From JAEUIT01 sp044220875 (GTDB lineage Bacteria > Planctomycetota > Phycisphaerae > Phycisphaerales > SM1A02), in assembly GCA_044220875.1 (NCBI GenBank), contig JBGAQH010000001.1, forward strand, positions 1,222,840 through 1,286,839: a DNA stretch of 64,000 nt, in the 5' to 3' direction. Below are positions 44,128-52,634 of the stretch, one piece after another. The translations under genes and the position numbers were made by a program. Numbering within the stretch: position 1 is the first letter of the stretch; each line of letters opens with the position of its first letter. Below the pieces are notes generated by a model, which saw only the letters and a list, made by a program, of their open reading frames with translations, was not told the origin of the DNA and searched no databases.

Positions 44128-46560
44128 ATGTTCGTCTCTCTTCGCTCGGCTCGCAGCCTGGCCGGCGCGGTCGCATTGGCTGCGACGTCCACCGCCCTCG
44201 CCCAGTTCAGCGTCTCTCCCGCGGTCAACTACCCGATCGGCATCAAGCCCCATGGGGTTGCCGCCCTCGACTTTGACGGCGACGGCGATCTCGACGTCGT
44301 CGCGGCCGTCGACACGCCCGACCGCCTCGCCATCCTCATCAACACCGGCGATGGCGTCTACGCCGCCGGTCCCTCCTTTCCGCTCGGCTCGGGCATGAGC
44401 GCCGGCGACATCGTCGCTGCCGACTTCACCAACGACGGCATCGTCGACGTCGCCGTCGCACTCAAGGGACCGGAGATCGTCCAGATCTGGAAGGGCGCCA
44501 ATGGCACGCTGACGCTCGTCGGCTCCTTCCCGACCGGCGCGACGCCCATGGGGCTCACCGCCGCCGACGCCGACCACGACGGTGACATCGACATCTGCCT
44601 CGCCAACCGCGACAGCGACACGGCAACGGTCGCGACGAACGACGGCAACGGCTCGACCTGGACGGTGACGACCGTGAGCGGCGGTTTCGATCGCCCGCGC
44701 GGTGCCACGTTCGGCGACTTCGACGGCGACGGTCTCGCCGATCTCGCCGTGACCAGCCACGACAATCGCCAGGTGATGGTCTTCCACAACGCCGGCGGCG
44801 CGTTCCCTCTGGCGAAGACGATCAACCTCGATCCGAAGCGACGGCCTGAGGGAATCAAGTCCGCCGACCTCAACGGCGACGGGCTCAGCGACATCGTCTG
44901 CGCGAGCAACGGCGGCGGCTTCAACAGCGTGAGCGTCATCCTCGCCACCGGTGCGATGGGCTTCGCGGCGCCCGCCCACTACGACAGCGGCGGAACCGAT
45001 CCGGCCCACGTCGCACTCGGCGACCTCAACTGCGACGGCTCGACCGACGTCGCGGTCCTCAATACCACGTCGGGCAGCGTGAGCCTGCTCGCCAACGGCG
45101 GAAGCGGCACCCTCGGCGCGGCGCTGGCGATGACCGTCGGCTCCTCCCCCGACGGCATCGTCGTCGCGGACATCGACAGCGACGGTGATGCGGACGTCAT
45201 CACCGGCAATGAGCTGAGCAACGACGTCAGCATCATTCGCTCGACCTGCTCGAGCACGATTCCCGTCTGCGGCAACGGCATCTGCGAGGCCGGCGAGGAC
45301 CCGAACTGCATCGACTGCCAGGGTCAGGGCGGCGGACCGGGGGCGTGGATTCTCGCCAACGCCGTGACCTATTCCGTCGGCGCTGTGCCGGGCGGCGTCG
45401 CTGCCGCGGACATCGACCACGATGGCTTCATGGACCTGGCGATTCCCGTCGACGCCCCGGATCGAGTGATCACGCTGATGAACAACGGCGACGGCACCTA
45501 TCACGCGGGACAGTCACTCTCGGTCGGCAACTACTGGGTGGGTCTGGGCGAGATCGCCTCGGGTGACTTCAACGGGGACGGCTGGACCGACTTCGCCATC
45601 ACGCTGAAGGGCGGGCTGAAGGTCCGCATCCTCGTGAACAACCAAGGCGTGCTTTCGAACGGACCGAGCTTCCCGACCGGCAACACGCCGCGCGGGCTCA
45701 GCGTCGCTGACGCCGACAACGACGGCGATCTTGACATCACCGTCGCGAATCGGCTCGGCAACAGCGCGACGTTCCTCCGCAACGACGGCGCACTCTCGTT
45801 CACCTCGGTGACGACGCTGCCCACCGGCGTCGATCCGCGGGCTGCGGCGTTCGGCGACTTCGACGGCGACGGCATCCAGGAGATCGCCGTGACCAATCAC
45901 GAGGACCGGACGATCTCGATCCTCAAGCTCAGCCGCGGCAGCTACGTGACCGCGACGACGCTCGAGGCCGGCGAACGGCCGGAGGGGATCATGTGCGGTG
46001 ACCTCAACGGTGACGGATTCGATGACATCGTCGTCGCGGCCAGCGGCGACATCCCGACCAACAACGGCATCGAGGTCATCAAGAGCGCGGGCGGCATGGC
46101 CTTCGGACCGGCGGTCTTTCATCCGGCCGGCGGCCTGGGCGGTTCGCACGTCGCGTTAGGCGACCTCGACTGCGACGGCGACCTTGATGTCGTCCTCGTG
46201 AACGAGACCTCCGCCGAAATCGCCCTGCTTCCCAACAACGGCAGCGGCAACTTCGGCACGGCGACGGCGGCGGCGGTCGGCTCGCTCCCCGAGGCGGTCG
46301 TCCTGGCCAATCTCGACGGGGACAGCGATCTGGACATCGCGGTGGTCAACAAGCTCACGGGCGACGCCTCGATCATCCTCAACAACACCTGTGGAGCGGC
46401 GACTCCGCCGACCGGCGACCTCGACGGCGACGGCCACGTCGGCGCGTCGGACATCGCCATCCTCCTCGGCCAGTGGGGTGGCGCTGGCAGCGCCGACCTC
46501 AACGGCAGCGGGGACGTCGGCGCGTCCGACCTTGCGATTCTGCTCGGTCAGTGGGGTTGA
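44128..46560 (+). CDS. Exported FG-GAP/VCBS double-propeller protein with dockerin-like tail
   Basis: An 810-residue protein: signal peptide (MFVSLRSARSLAGAVALAATSTALA), a first FG-GAP propeller (~30-375; 'DFDGDGDLDVV', 'DADHDGDIDICLANR', 'GDFDGDGLADLAVT'), a Cys-rich linker CGNGICEAGEDPNCIDC near residue 384-400, and a second propeller (~410-750) that repeats the first in order. The tail has the calcium loops GDLDGDGHVGASDIAILLGQWG and ADLNGSGDVGASDLAILLGQWG. FG-GAP domains bind calcium and often mediate adhesion. A clear internal duplication is visible. No catalytic motif was seen. Confidence 0.9.
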   Translation: MFVSLRSARSLAGAVALAATSTALAQFSVSPAVNYPIGIKPHGVAALDFDGDGDLDVVAAVDTPDRLAILINTGDGVYAAGPSFPLGSGMSAGDIVAADFTNDGIVDVAVALKGPEIVQIWKGANGTLTLVGSFPTGATPMGLTAADADHDGDIDICLANRDSDTATVATNDGNGSTWTVTTVSGGFDRPRGATFGDFDGDGLADLAVTSHDNRQVMVFHNAGGAFPLAKTINLDPKRRPEGIKSADLNGDGLSDIVCASNGGGFNSVSVILATGAMGFAAPAHYDSGGTDPAHVALGDLNCDGSTDVAVLNTTSGSVSLLANGGSGTLGAALAMTVGSSPDGIVVADIDSDGDADVITGNELSNDVSIIRSTCSSTIPVCGNGICEAGEDPNCIDCQGQGGGPGAWILANAVTYSVGAVPGGVAAADIDHDGFMDLAIPVDAPDRVITLMNNGDGTYHAGQSLSVGNYWVGLGEIASGDFNGDGWTDFAITLKGGLKVRILVNNQGVLSNGPSFPTGNTPRGLSVADADNDGDLDITVANRLGNSATFLRNDGALSFTSVTTLPTGVDPRAAAFGDFDGDGIQEIAVTNHEDRTISILKLSRGSYVTATTLEAGERPEGIMCGDLNGDGFDDIVVAASGDIPTNNGIEVIKSAGGMAFGPAVFHPAGGLGGSHVALGDLDCDGDLDVVLVNETSAEIALLPNNGSGNFGTATAAAVGSLPEAVVLANLDGDSDLDIAVVNKLTGDASIILNNTCGAATPPTGDLDGDGHVGASDIAILLGQWGGAGSADLNGSGDVGASDLAILLGQWG

Positions 46561-46584
46561 TTCGGAACACCCATCGGACCTGCG

Positions 46585-46624
46585 ACACCGCTGGCGGCCG
46601 ACCCACGTCGGTCGCCGGCGGTGT
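46585..46624 (+). terminator. Hairpin after the FG-GAP gene
   Basis: A long stem of about 18 bp with two imperfections (ACACCGC-T-GGCGGCCGAC / GTCGGTCGCC-G-GCGGTGT) around a CCAC loop, 25 bp past the stop of the plus-strand gene. It is followed only by TTG, so it is a likely, not certain, terminator. Confidence 0.5.
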
Positions 46625-46749
46625 TTGCTGCGCGGGCAGATTGCGACGAGGCGCTGCATCTCGATCGACGGAGCTGGCACCTTTGGGCGCAGCGACGTCG
46701 CCGGTGTGCGCGATCGCAGCCGAGAGGTCGTTGATTTCCGAGGATTCCC

Positions 46750-47406
46750 ATGCGCTCATTCCATCTCGTCACCGCTGGTGTTGTCGCCATCGCACTCTCG
46801 GGCGCGGCCGTCGCCGAATTCGTCCCCGGCGAGTGGTCGCTCGGTAACGTCGGCGACTCGTCCATGTCCACGCAGCTTGCCGTTGGCGCGACGGTGACGC
46901 TCACCGGACCGGCCAACGTGTTTGGCTCGGGCAGCGTGACGCCGACGCTCATGTCGATCTCGAGCGGCAACGCCGGCGTCAAGGGAGTGACGCGGTTCCT
47001 CACCACCGCCGCGGCGCGGGGCACGGTGACCTTCACCTGGACCTACCAGTCCTTCGACATGCCCTGCTACGACAACGGCGGCTACGTCGTCAACGGCCTG
47101 TTCAAGGTCATTGCCTGCAACGGCTCGGGGCCCTTCGCCGGGACGACCTCGTTCGCCGTCAATGCCGGCGACAGTTTCGGCTTCGGCGCCCGGACCGGTG
47201 ACGGCCTCGAAAGCTCCGGAACGCTGAAGGTGACTTCGCTGGTCTTCACGCCGCCGTCGGCCGATCTCGACGGCGACGGAGTCGTCGGTGCGGCCGATCT
47301 CGCGATCCTGCTCGGTCAGTGGGGGGCGGGCGGCGCGGCGGATATCGACGGAAGCGGCGCGGTGGACGCTGCGGACCTGAGCATGCTGCTCGGCCAGTGG
47401 GGTTGA
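46750..47406 (+). CDS. Small secreted protein with dockerin-like tail
   Basis: A 218-residue exported protein. The signal peptide MRSFHLVTAGVVAIALSGAAVA is followed by a ~110-residue beta-rich domain (EFVPGEWSLGNVGDSSMSTQ..., then WTYQSFDMPCYDNGGYVVNGLF, AGTTSFAVNAGDSFGFGARTGDG) common in planctomycete secreted proteins of unknown function. Two calcium loops follow: ADLDGDGVVGAADLAILLGQWG and ADIDGSGAVDAADLSMLLGQWG. Its tail is nearly identical in style to the gene at 44128, suggesting a shared origin of the tails. Confidence 0.87.
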   Translation: MRSFHLVTAGVVAIALSGAAVAEFVPGEWSLGNVGDSSMSTQLAVGATVTLTGPANVFGSGSVTPTLMSISSGNAGVKGVTRFLTTAAARGTVTFTWTYQSFDMPCYDNGGYVVNGLFKVIACNGSGPFAGTTSFAVNAGDSFGFGARTGDGLESSGTLKVTSLVFTPPSADLDGDGVVGAADLAILLGQWGAGGAADIDGSGAVDAADLSMLLGQWG

Positions 47407-47469
47407 GGCGGGCGGGCGTTGCCCGTTCCGCGCGGTCGTGGCGTTAGGGCGTCCCGTTCGCTCGTCCCG

Positions 47470-48843
47470 TCAGCTTGTCCAAGCCCCCAGGATGAGCGCC
47501 AGATCGCTCGCGCCGACGATGCCGTCCTCGTCGAGGTCGGCGGGTCCGCCAAGGTCCGCCCATGCGCCGAGGAGGATGGCCATGTCGAACTGGTCGACGA
47601 CGCCATCGCCGTTGAGGTCACCGAAGAGCGAGTCGAGGATCGTGAAGACCTGCGCGCAGCCTGATTCGGTGCCGTGGTCGTCGTCGTATGGCGTTCCGAC
47701 CAGGTAGGCCGAGACGTCGATGCTCACCGAGTAGCCGAAGCCGTAGATCGGATCGTTCGAGGCCGCGGTGAGCTTCTGCTGCTGGGTCCAGTTCGAGCCG
47801 GACCAGCGGAACCGATAGGCGGCGCCGGAGGCGGGACCGGTCGCGTCGCAGAGCGGGGAGCCGACGAGCACGTTGTTGCCGCGAATCGCCACGCCGCTGC
47901 CGAAATAGTCGCCCGCGGCGCCGTCGTTGGGGACGAGCTTCTGGTCCTGCGACCAGACACCGCCGGTGAAGCGGAAGACGTAGGCCGCACCGGCGTCCCA
48001 GCCTGCGTCGTCATCGCCCCATGCGCCGATCGCGATGACGTTGCCGTCGACCGCGACGGAGTGTCCGAACTCGTCGCTTGAGGAGAAGTCGTTGGCCTTG
48101 AGCTTGGCCTCCTGCGACCAGACGCTGCCGCCCAAGCGGAAGACGTAGGCGGAACCGGAGCCCCAACCGCTCGGATCGTCGATCGGCGCGCCGACCGCGG
48201 CGACGCCGCCGCGAATCGAGACGGAGGAGCCGAAGCGGTCGAAGGCGGTGCCGTCGGAGGCGGTGAGCTTCGCCTCCTGCGTCCACGCGCTGCCGCTGCG
48301 ATGGAAAAGATAGGCGGAGCCGGAGTCGAATCCCTTGTCAGCGTCATTGCGGGCGCCGACAAGAATGCGATCGCCGTCAATGCTCAACGAGCAACCGAAA
48401 TCATCGAAGGGAGCGGCGTCACCCGCGTGCAGCTTCGCCTCGGGAACCCAATCGCTTCCATCGAAATGGAAAATGTACACCGAACCTGAGTTCACGCCGC
48501 CATCGTCGTCGTAGCGCGCGGCGACGGCGACGCGATCGCCGCTGATGCCGACGGCGCTGCCGAAGCTGTCGTAGGCGGCGCCATCGGCGGCCAGGAGCTT
48601 CACCTCCTGAATCCACGCCGTTCCGTTGAAGCGGAAGATCGTCGCGGACCCCGAGCCGCTGCCCTTGTCGTCGTCGTAGGGGGAGCCGATAATGGCGAGA
48701 TTGCCGCTCACCGAAACGGAGAGGCCGGCGACGTCATACGCGGCAACGTCGGCCGGCACGAGCTTCGTCTGCGACCACGCGCAGGCGGAAACGGACAGGG
48801 CGAGCGCGGCGGCAACCGGGGAGGCGGATCGAGTGCGATGCAT
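47470..48843 (-). CDS. Secreted FG-GAP/integrin-repeat protein with dockerin-like tail
   Basis: A 457-residue protein with signal peptide MHRTRSASPVAAALALSVSACAWS. It then has about seven repeats of ~50 residues of the form 'DGAAYDSFGSAVGISGDRVAVAARYDDDGGVNSGSVYIFHFDGSDWVPEAKLH', the FG-GAP 'F-G-x-S-V-...-G-A-x-x-D-D' blades of integrin-type beta propellers. The C-terminus has the loops GDLNGDGVVDQFDMAILLGAW and ADLDEDGIVGASDLALILGAW. It is convergent with the gene ending at 47406. Confidence 0.9.
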   Translation of the reverse strand: MHRTRSASPVAAALALSVSACAWSQTKLVPADVAAYDVAGLSVSVSGNLAIIGSPYDDDKGSGSGSATIFRFNGTAWIQEVKLLAADGAAYDSFGSAVGISGDRVAVAARYDDDGGVNSGSVYIFHFDGSDWVPEAKLHAGDAAPFDDFGCSLSIDGDRILVGARNDADKGFDSGSAYLFHRSGSAWTQEAKLTASDGTAFDRFGSSVSIRGGVAAVGAPIDDPSGWGSGSAYVFRLGGSVWSQEAKLKANDFSSSDEFGHSVAVDGNVIAIGAWGDDDAGWDAGAAYVFRFTGGVWSQDQKLVPNDGAAGDYFGSGVAIRGNNVLVGSPLCDATGPASGAAYRFRWSGSNWTQQQKLTAASNDPIYGFGYSVSIDVSAYLVGTPYDDDHGTESGCAQVFTILDSLFGDLNGDGVVDQFDMAILLGAWADLGGPADLDEDGIVGASDLALILGAWTS

Positions 48844-49201
48844 GGGCGGCTTCTTTCGTCACGGTCCGCTCGCGGCGGACGCTGAAGTGCAATCCGGGAG
48901 TAGTCGCTCGACCAGCGGCCCGCACCGGAAACGGTGACGCGGCGCCGATCGAATGCTACAGGCGCGTACTCGCTGAACGGCGCTTCCAGCGATCGACTTC
49001 CTCGTTCCCGCGAATGAGGCGGAGTCAGCACGTTGGTTGAATCAGGTCAAAATCGCGGCCGCGCGCGCCGTGTTCTTTCGCGACGTTTTGTCGGCGATTG
49101 ACCGGCGTTGCGACACCGACCAGTACAATCGCGCCGCCGTCTCCATCCTGAAGCGGATGCGCACGACGCACGCTCGGTGCCGCGACCCAAGGAGCTCCAA
49201 C
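48844..49201. other. Intergenic region with divergent promoters
   Basis: 358 bases between divergent genes. Near the plus-strand gene a TACAAT hexamer (49124-49129) lies 20 bases after TTGACC (49098-49103); the spacing is too long for a standard sigma-70 promoter. Nothing else stood out, and a frame open from 49037 has no support. Confidence 0.35.
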
Positions 49202-50740
49202 ATGTTGCAAGCGACGTGGCGATGTTCGGCGGCGATCGTCCTCGGCCTGTCCATCGTGCCGCAGCGCGACGGTGCGGGCGGTGCGGTCGGGGAATTGGCC
49301 CCTCCAACTGCCGGAGCGAATTCCCCCCGGGGGCTGCGGGTGCTCTGGAAAGTGCCGCTCGCGTCGACGTCCTTCGGCGGTGGCGCCGTCGCGGACGTCA
49401 ACGGCGACGGGATTGTCGACGTCGCGTTCAGCACGTATTTCGGCGACTCGAAGGTTCGTGTCCTGAGCGGAAAGGACGGGAAGGAAATCTGGGCCTTCGA
49501 TGCGTCGACCCGACCGGGGGCCGCGGATGCCTGTCTCGATGCTTCCTGCCGATTCGTCGATCTCGACGGCGACGGGGGGCTCGAGCTGGTGGTGCCGATT
49601 TCGAATTCGAGCCAGGTGCTCGCCTTTGACGCAACGACGGGCACGCGACGATGGACCTACCAGGCAGGCGCGGGCGAGTGCATCGACACGCCACCGTGGA
49701 TCGGAACGATCGACGGCGCACTGCGAGTGGTGGTTGGGACGTTCAAGGGACGGCTGCACGTGATCGACGGGCGGACGGGCGCGGCGGTGCGTACGGTTCA
49801 GGTGGTCGGGAGTGGAGCGGTGCAGAGTTGCCCGGTGGTCATGGATCTCAATGGGGATGGCCACGAGGATCTCGTGGCGACGAGCTTCAAGGGTGATGGA
49901 CAGCTTGTCGCGGTCGACGGCGCGGCCCTCGGCGCTCTGAAGGAGGGTGACACGCCGGTGCCGACGCCAAAGCCCGCGGAACTCGCCCGTTCGCTGTGGC
50001 GCATGCAGACCGGCAGCACGATGCTCTATCACGGTCCGAGCGTGGGGGATCTCGATGGCGACGGGTCGGCGGATCTCGTCGTCGGCACGTATGACGGCAA
50101 GGTCTACGCCGTCAAGAAGGACGGCACGAAGCTCTGGACAACGGTGGCGATCGAGCGATACATCATGGGACCGACGGCGATCGCCGACGTCGACGGCGAC
50201 GGGACGAGCGAGGTCATCGTGGCCGGCGACAAGGTGACGGTGCTGCGGGGTCGCGACGGCAGCGTTGTGTGGAGTGCGCCGGTCGACACGGCTCGGAGCG
50301 GCGCTGCCCCCGTGTGGTCGGTGACGCGCGGCGTGAGCGTTGCGGACATGGACGGTGATGGCTCGCCGGACCTCTGCGCCCTGAATGGACGCGGGACGTT
50401 CAAGGTGATGCGCGGACGCGACGGCGCGGTCCTGTATGAGTTCGACGCGGGCTCGCTCTGCCAGCGTGCGGTCACCATGAATAGCCACCTGCCGCTGGTC
50501 GCGGACTTCGATGGCGATGGCCGCGTTGACGTCTTCTTCGTGGTCGGGCAGGGGAATGGCCAGAAGCCAAGCGAGAGCGAAGGCGTCGCCGTCTGCCTCA
50601 CGGGATTCGGCGGCGCGGCGAAGAACAAGGACGGTTCACTCAACGGCTGGTTCATGCACCGTCATGACCAGCAGAACACGGGGAATGTCTCGACGGCGTT
50701 TCCTGAGGTGCTCCGCACGCGCCTCGGGGCCGGTCGATAG
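49202..50740 (+). CDS. Secreted PQQ-like/FG-GAP beta-propeller protein
   Basis: A 512-residue exported protein with a signal-like start (MLQATWRCSAAIVLGLSIVP). It mixes PQQ/outer-membrane-assembly-type blades (VRVLSGKDGKEIWAFDAST, QVLAFDATTGTRRWTYQAG, VYAVKKDGTKLWTTVAI) with FG-GAP blades (DVNGDGIVDVAFSTYFG, DLDGDGSADLVVGTYDG). The C-terminus is GWFMHRHDQQNTGNVSTAF, close to the 'W-PM-R-D--NTG' ending seen in PQQ-like secreted proteins. No dockerin-like tail is present, unlike its neighbours. It may be a calcium-binding surface protein. Confidence 0.85.
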   Translation: MLQATWRCSAAIVLGLSIVPQRDGAGGAVGELAPPTAGANSPRGLRVLWKVPLASTSFGGGAVADVNGDGIVDVAFSTYFGDSKVRVLSGKDGKEIWAFDASTRPGAADACLDASCRFVDLDGDGGLELVVPISNSSQVLAFDATTGTRRWTYQAGAGECIDTPPWIGTIDGALRVVVGTFKGRLHVIDGRTGAAVRTVQVVGSGAVQSCPVVMDLNGDGHEDLVATSFKGDGQLVAVDGAALGALKEGDTPVPTPKPAELARSLWRMQTGSTMLYHGPSVGDLDGDGSADLVVGTYDGKVYAVKKDGTKLWTTVAIERYIMGPTAIADVDGDGTSEVIVAGDKVTVLRGRDGSVVWSAPVDTARSGAAPVWSVTRGVSVADMDGDGSPDLCALNGRGTFKVMRGRDGAVLYEFDAGSLCQRAVTMNSHLPLVADFDGDGRVDVFFVVGQGNGQKPSESEGVAVCLTGFGGAAKNKDGSLNGWFMHRHDQQNTGNVSTAFPEVLRTRLGAGR

Positions 50741-50827
50741 CGAGGAAGGAGAAATGCGCGAGAGGGAACGCGCCTCGCGAGGCATCACGCCGACGCAGCC
50801 GCGCATCGCTCCGGCGACGGGCCGAAC

Positions 50828-50864
50828 AAAAACGTCCCCCGCGGCATGTGTGCCGCGGGGGACG
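50828..50864 (-). terminator. Strong rho-independent terminator (minus strand)
   Basis: A perfect 14-bp stem (50833-50846 with 50851-50864; CGTCCCCCGCGGCA) with loop TGTG, followed on the minus strand by TTTTT (50828-50832). It ends the gene at 50899, and may also stop transcription from the plus-strand gene, since its stem is symmetrical. Confidence 0.9.
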
Positions 50865-50898
50865 CCAGAGCGGTCATGCAATCCGTTCACGCGAGGCG

Positions 50899-52113
50899 TC
50901 AGCAGCCGCCCCAAGCGCCGAGGAGAATCGCGAGGTCGTCGGCGCCGACTTCGTAGTCGCCGTTCAGGTCCGATGCGCAGGAGACGCCGAAGCTGCACAC
51001 GCCCCACTCGCCAAGCAGGATCGCGAGGTCCGATCCGCCGACGGCGCTGTCGCCGTCAAGGTCGCCGGGGCATGGCACGATCCAACTCCACATGACCGCG
51101 TGCGGGATCATGAACATGCCGTCCGTGGTGTAGGCGATGCCGACGATGTCGCCCGTGACCGGGTCGATCCCCGTCGTTTCCGTCTGGATGAACTCCGAGC
51201 CGAGCTGGTCGACGACGTACTGGTGAAGGTCTTCCGCCGAATCCGCGGTACCGTGCCAGACGACGGCGTGGGCGAAGAGCGACGGAGCGGTGTATGCGCC
51301 GACCTGCATGTCGCCCGCGCACGCCTGTGCGGCGCTCGAGAGTGCGTTGAAGGGATGGATGTCGATCAGGCTGTCCGCGGTGCCGTGCCAGATGCACGCG
51401 TGGCCCTGCATCACCGAAGGCCAGAGGACGCTTCCGACCTGGCTCGTCGCATCGCATCCGGCGACGCCGGCCGAGACGCTGCCGGCGGGCGTGAGATCGA
51501 CATAGCTTTCGGGTGTGCCGTGCGTGAGGAACGGCCGTCCCATCCCCATGAATCCGGCCATTCCGTTGCCGACCTGGGTGTCGCCCGCGCAGCCTGCCGC
51601 GGCAGAGGAGATCCAGCCGGGCGGGGTGAGGTTGACGGCGCTGGCGACGGAGCCGTGCCACATGAGCATGGCTCCCATCATCAGTTGGCCACTGCCGACT
51701 TGCGTATTCGACGTGCCATCGCAGCCCTGCATCGCAGCCGAGAGGTAGCCGGGCGGCGTGAGGTCAAGGAAGGTCTGGTTCGAGATCGAATAGAGCGTCG
51801 CTCGCGTCATGTTGGAGGTGAGGGCGCTCAACACGACCTGATCGCCCGAGATGGCGTTCGCGGCGCTTGAGATCCACCCGCTTTGGCCGATCGAGAGATT
51901 GACGAGGTTCTGAGCGCTGCCGTACCAGAGGGTGGCGGTGCCCTGTCCCGAGTAGGTCACGTATCCGCACTGGACGCCGCCATAGGCGCCGAAGCACCGA
52001 GATTGGGCGGCGCCTAGCGGCTCGAGCATGGTGGCAACCCAGTCGGCGGGGGCGGTCGCGTTCACGAATGCACTGACGGCGAGAACGAATGCGGATCGAG
52101 CGGCGAGCTTCAT
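50899..52113 (-). CDS. Secreted repeat protein with dockerin-like tail
   Basis: A 404-residue protein with signal peptide MKLAARSAFVLAVSAFVNATAPA. About seven repeats of ~45 residues follow, of the form 'W-HGT--S--DL-P-G---S-A-GC-GD-QVG', resembling HAF-type or propeller repeats; conserved Trp-His-Gly and Gln-Val-Gly in each repeat suggest a beta propeller. The C-terminus carries GDLDGDSAVGGSDLAILLGEWG and SDLNGDYEVGADDLAILLGAWG. The ATG at 52113 gives the signal peptide; the frame reads on to 52347 without support. Confidence 0.87.
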   Translation of the reverse strand: MKLAARSAFVLAVSAFVNATAPADWVATMLEPLGAAQSRCFGAYGGVQCGYVTYSGQGTATLWYGSAQNLVNLSIGQSGWISSAANAISGDQVVLSALTSNMTRATLYSISNQTFLDLTPPGYLSAAMQGCDGTSNTQVGSGQLMMGAMLMWHGSVASAVNLTPPGWISSAAAGCAGDTQVGNGMAGFMGMGRPFLTHGTPESYVDLTPAGSVSAGVAGCDATSQVGSVLWPSVMQGHACIWHGTADSLIDIHPFNALSSAAQACAGDMQVGAYTAPSLFAHAVVWHGTADSAEDLHQYVVDQLGSEFIQTETTGIDPVTGDIVGIAYTTDGMFMIPHAVMWSWIVPCPGDLDGDSAVGGSDLAILLGEWGVCSFGVSCASDLNGDYEVGADDLAILLGAWGGC

Positions 52114-52634
52114 GGAGGGACTCCTGATTTCCTGGGGCGGACAGGGTCGATGCGCCGGGACTGGCGAGCTCCACACTCGCGGCGCGAGCGATGGGGAAAC
52201 ACCTGCCATCCCCAAAAGGCCGTGCGAGCGAGATGGACCAACCGCCGGCGAGCGACCGGGTGTTCCGACAGTACCCGGTGCGTTTTCCGATGCAAGGTTC
52301 TGGGATCGCATTGGTGAAAAATTTCCGGAATTTTCAGCATCCGGCATCCGACGACGACTCTTGTCGTCTCTGGCCTCTGCGGAGCGCGGAAAAGCGAATT
52401 CCGCAGTGATTTCTGCGGCGAAACGCGCCTCAACGGCTTCGGACGCCCAGGGCGACGGTGAGGAGCATGGGTGTTTGGCTCGGCGCCAAAGCGCAACGGC
52501 GCGCGACCACGACGTCCGGCGCGCGGCGATGGTCTTGTCGATCGGCGATCGCGAGTCGCTGGCGTCGCCGCTCGTCGACAGGTCTCGTCAGCCGCACCGA
52601 TCACCGGGCGAACGTGGGAGTTGCCGAACGCCGG
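52114..52634. other. 521-base non-coding region
   Basis: Lies upstream of the minus-strand gene at 52113 and downstream of the gene at 52635. A small inverted repeat CCGCAG-TGATTT-CTGCGG (about 52399-52420) and an AT-richer patch near 52310-52340 were seen. No RNA gene, repeat array or convincing frame. It probably contains the promoter for the repeat protein. Confidence 0.4.

Noticed and set aside
43792..45504. Long minus-strand extension of the gene at 43000
   Set aside because: Antisense to the FG-GAP gene, no signal peptide, and Asp/Val/Arg-rich; the ATG at 43791 gives a proper signal peptide.
49098..49129. Sigma-70 promoter TTGACC...TACAAT
   Set aside because: Spacer of 20 bp is too long; noted only as a weak possibility in the intergenic entry.
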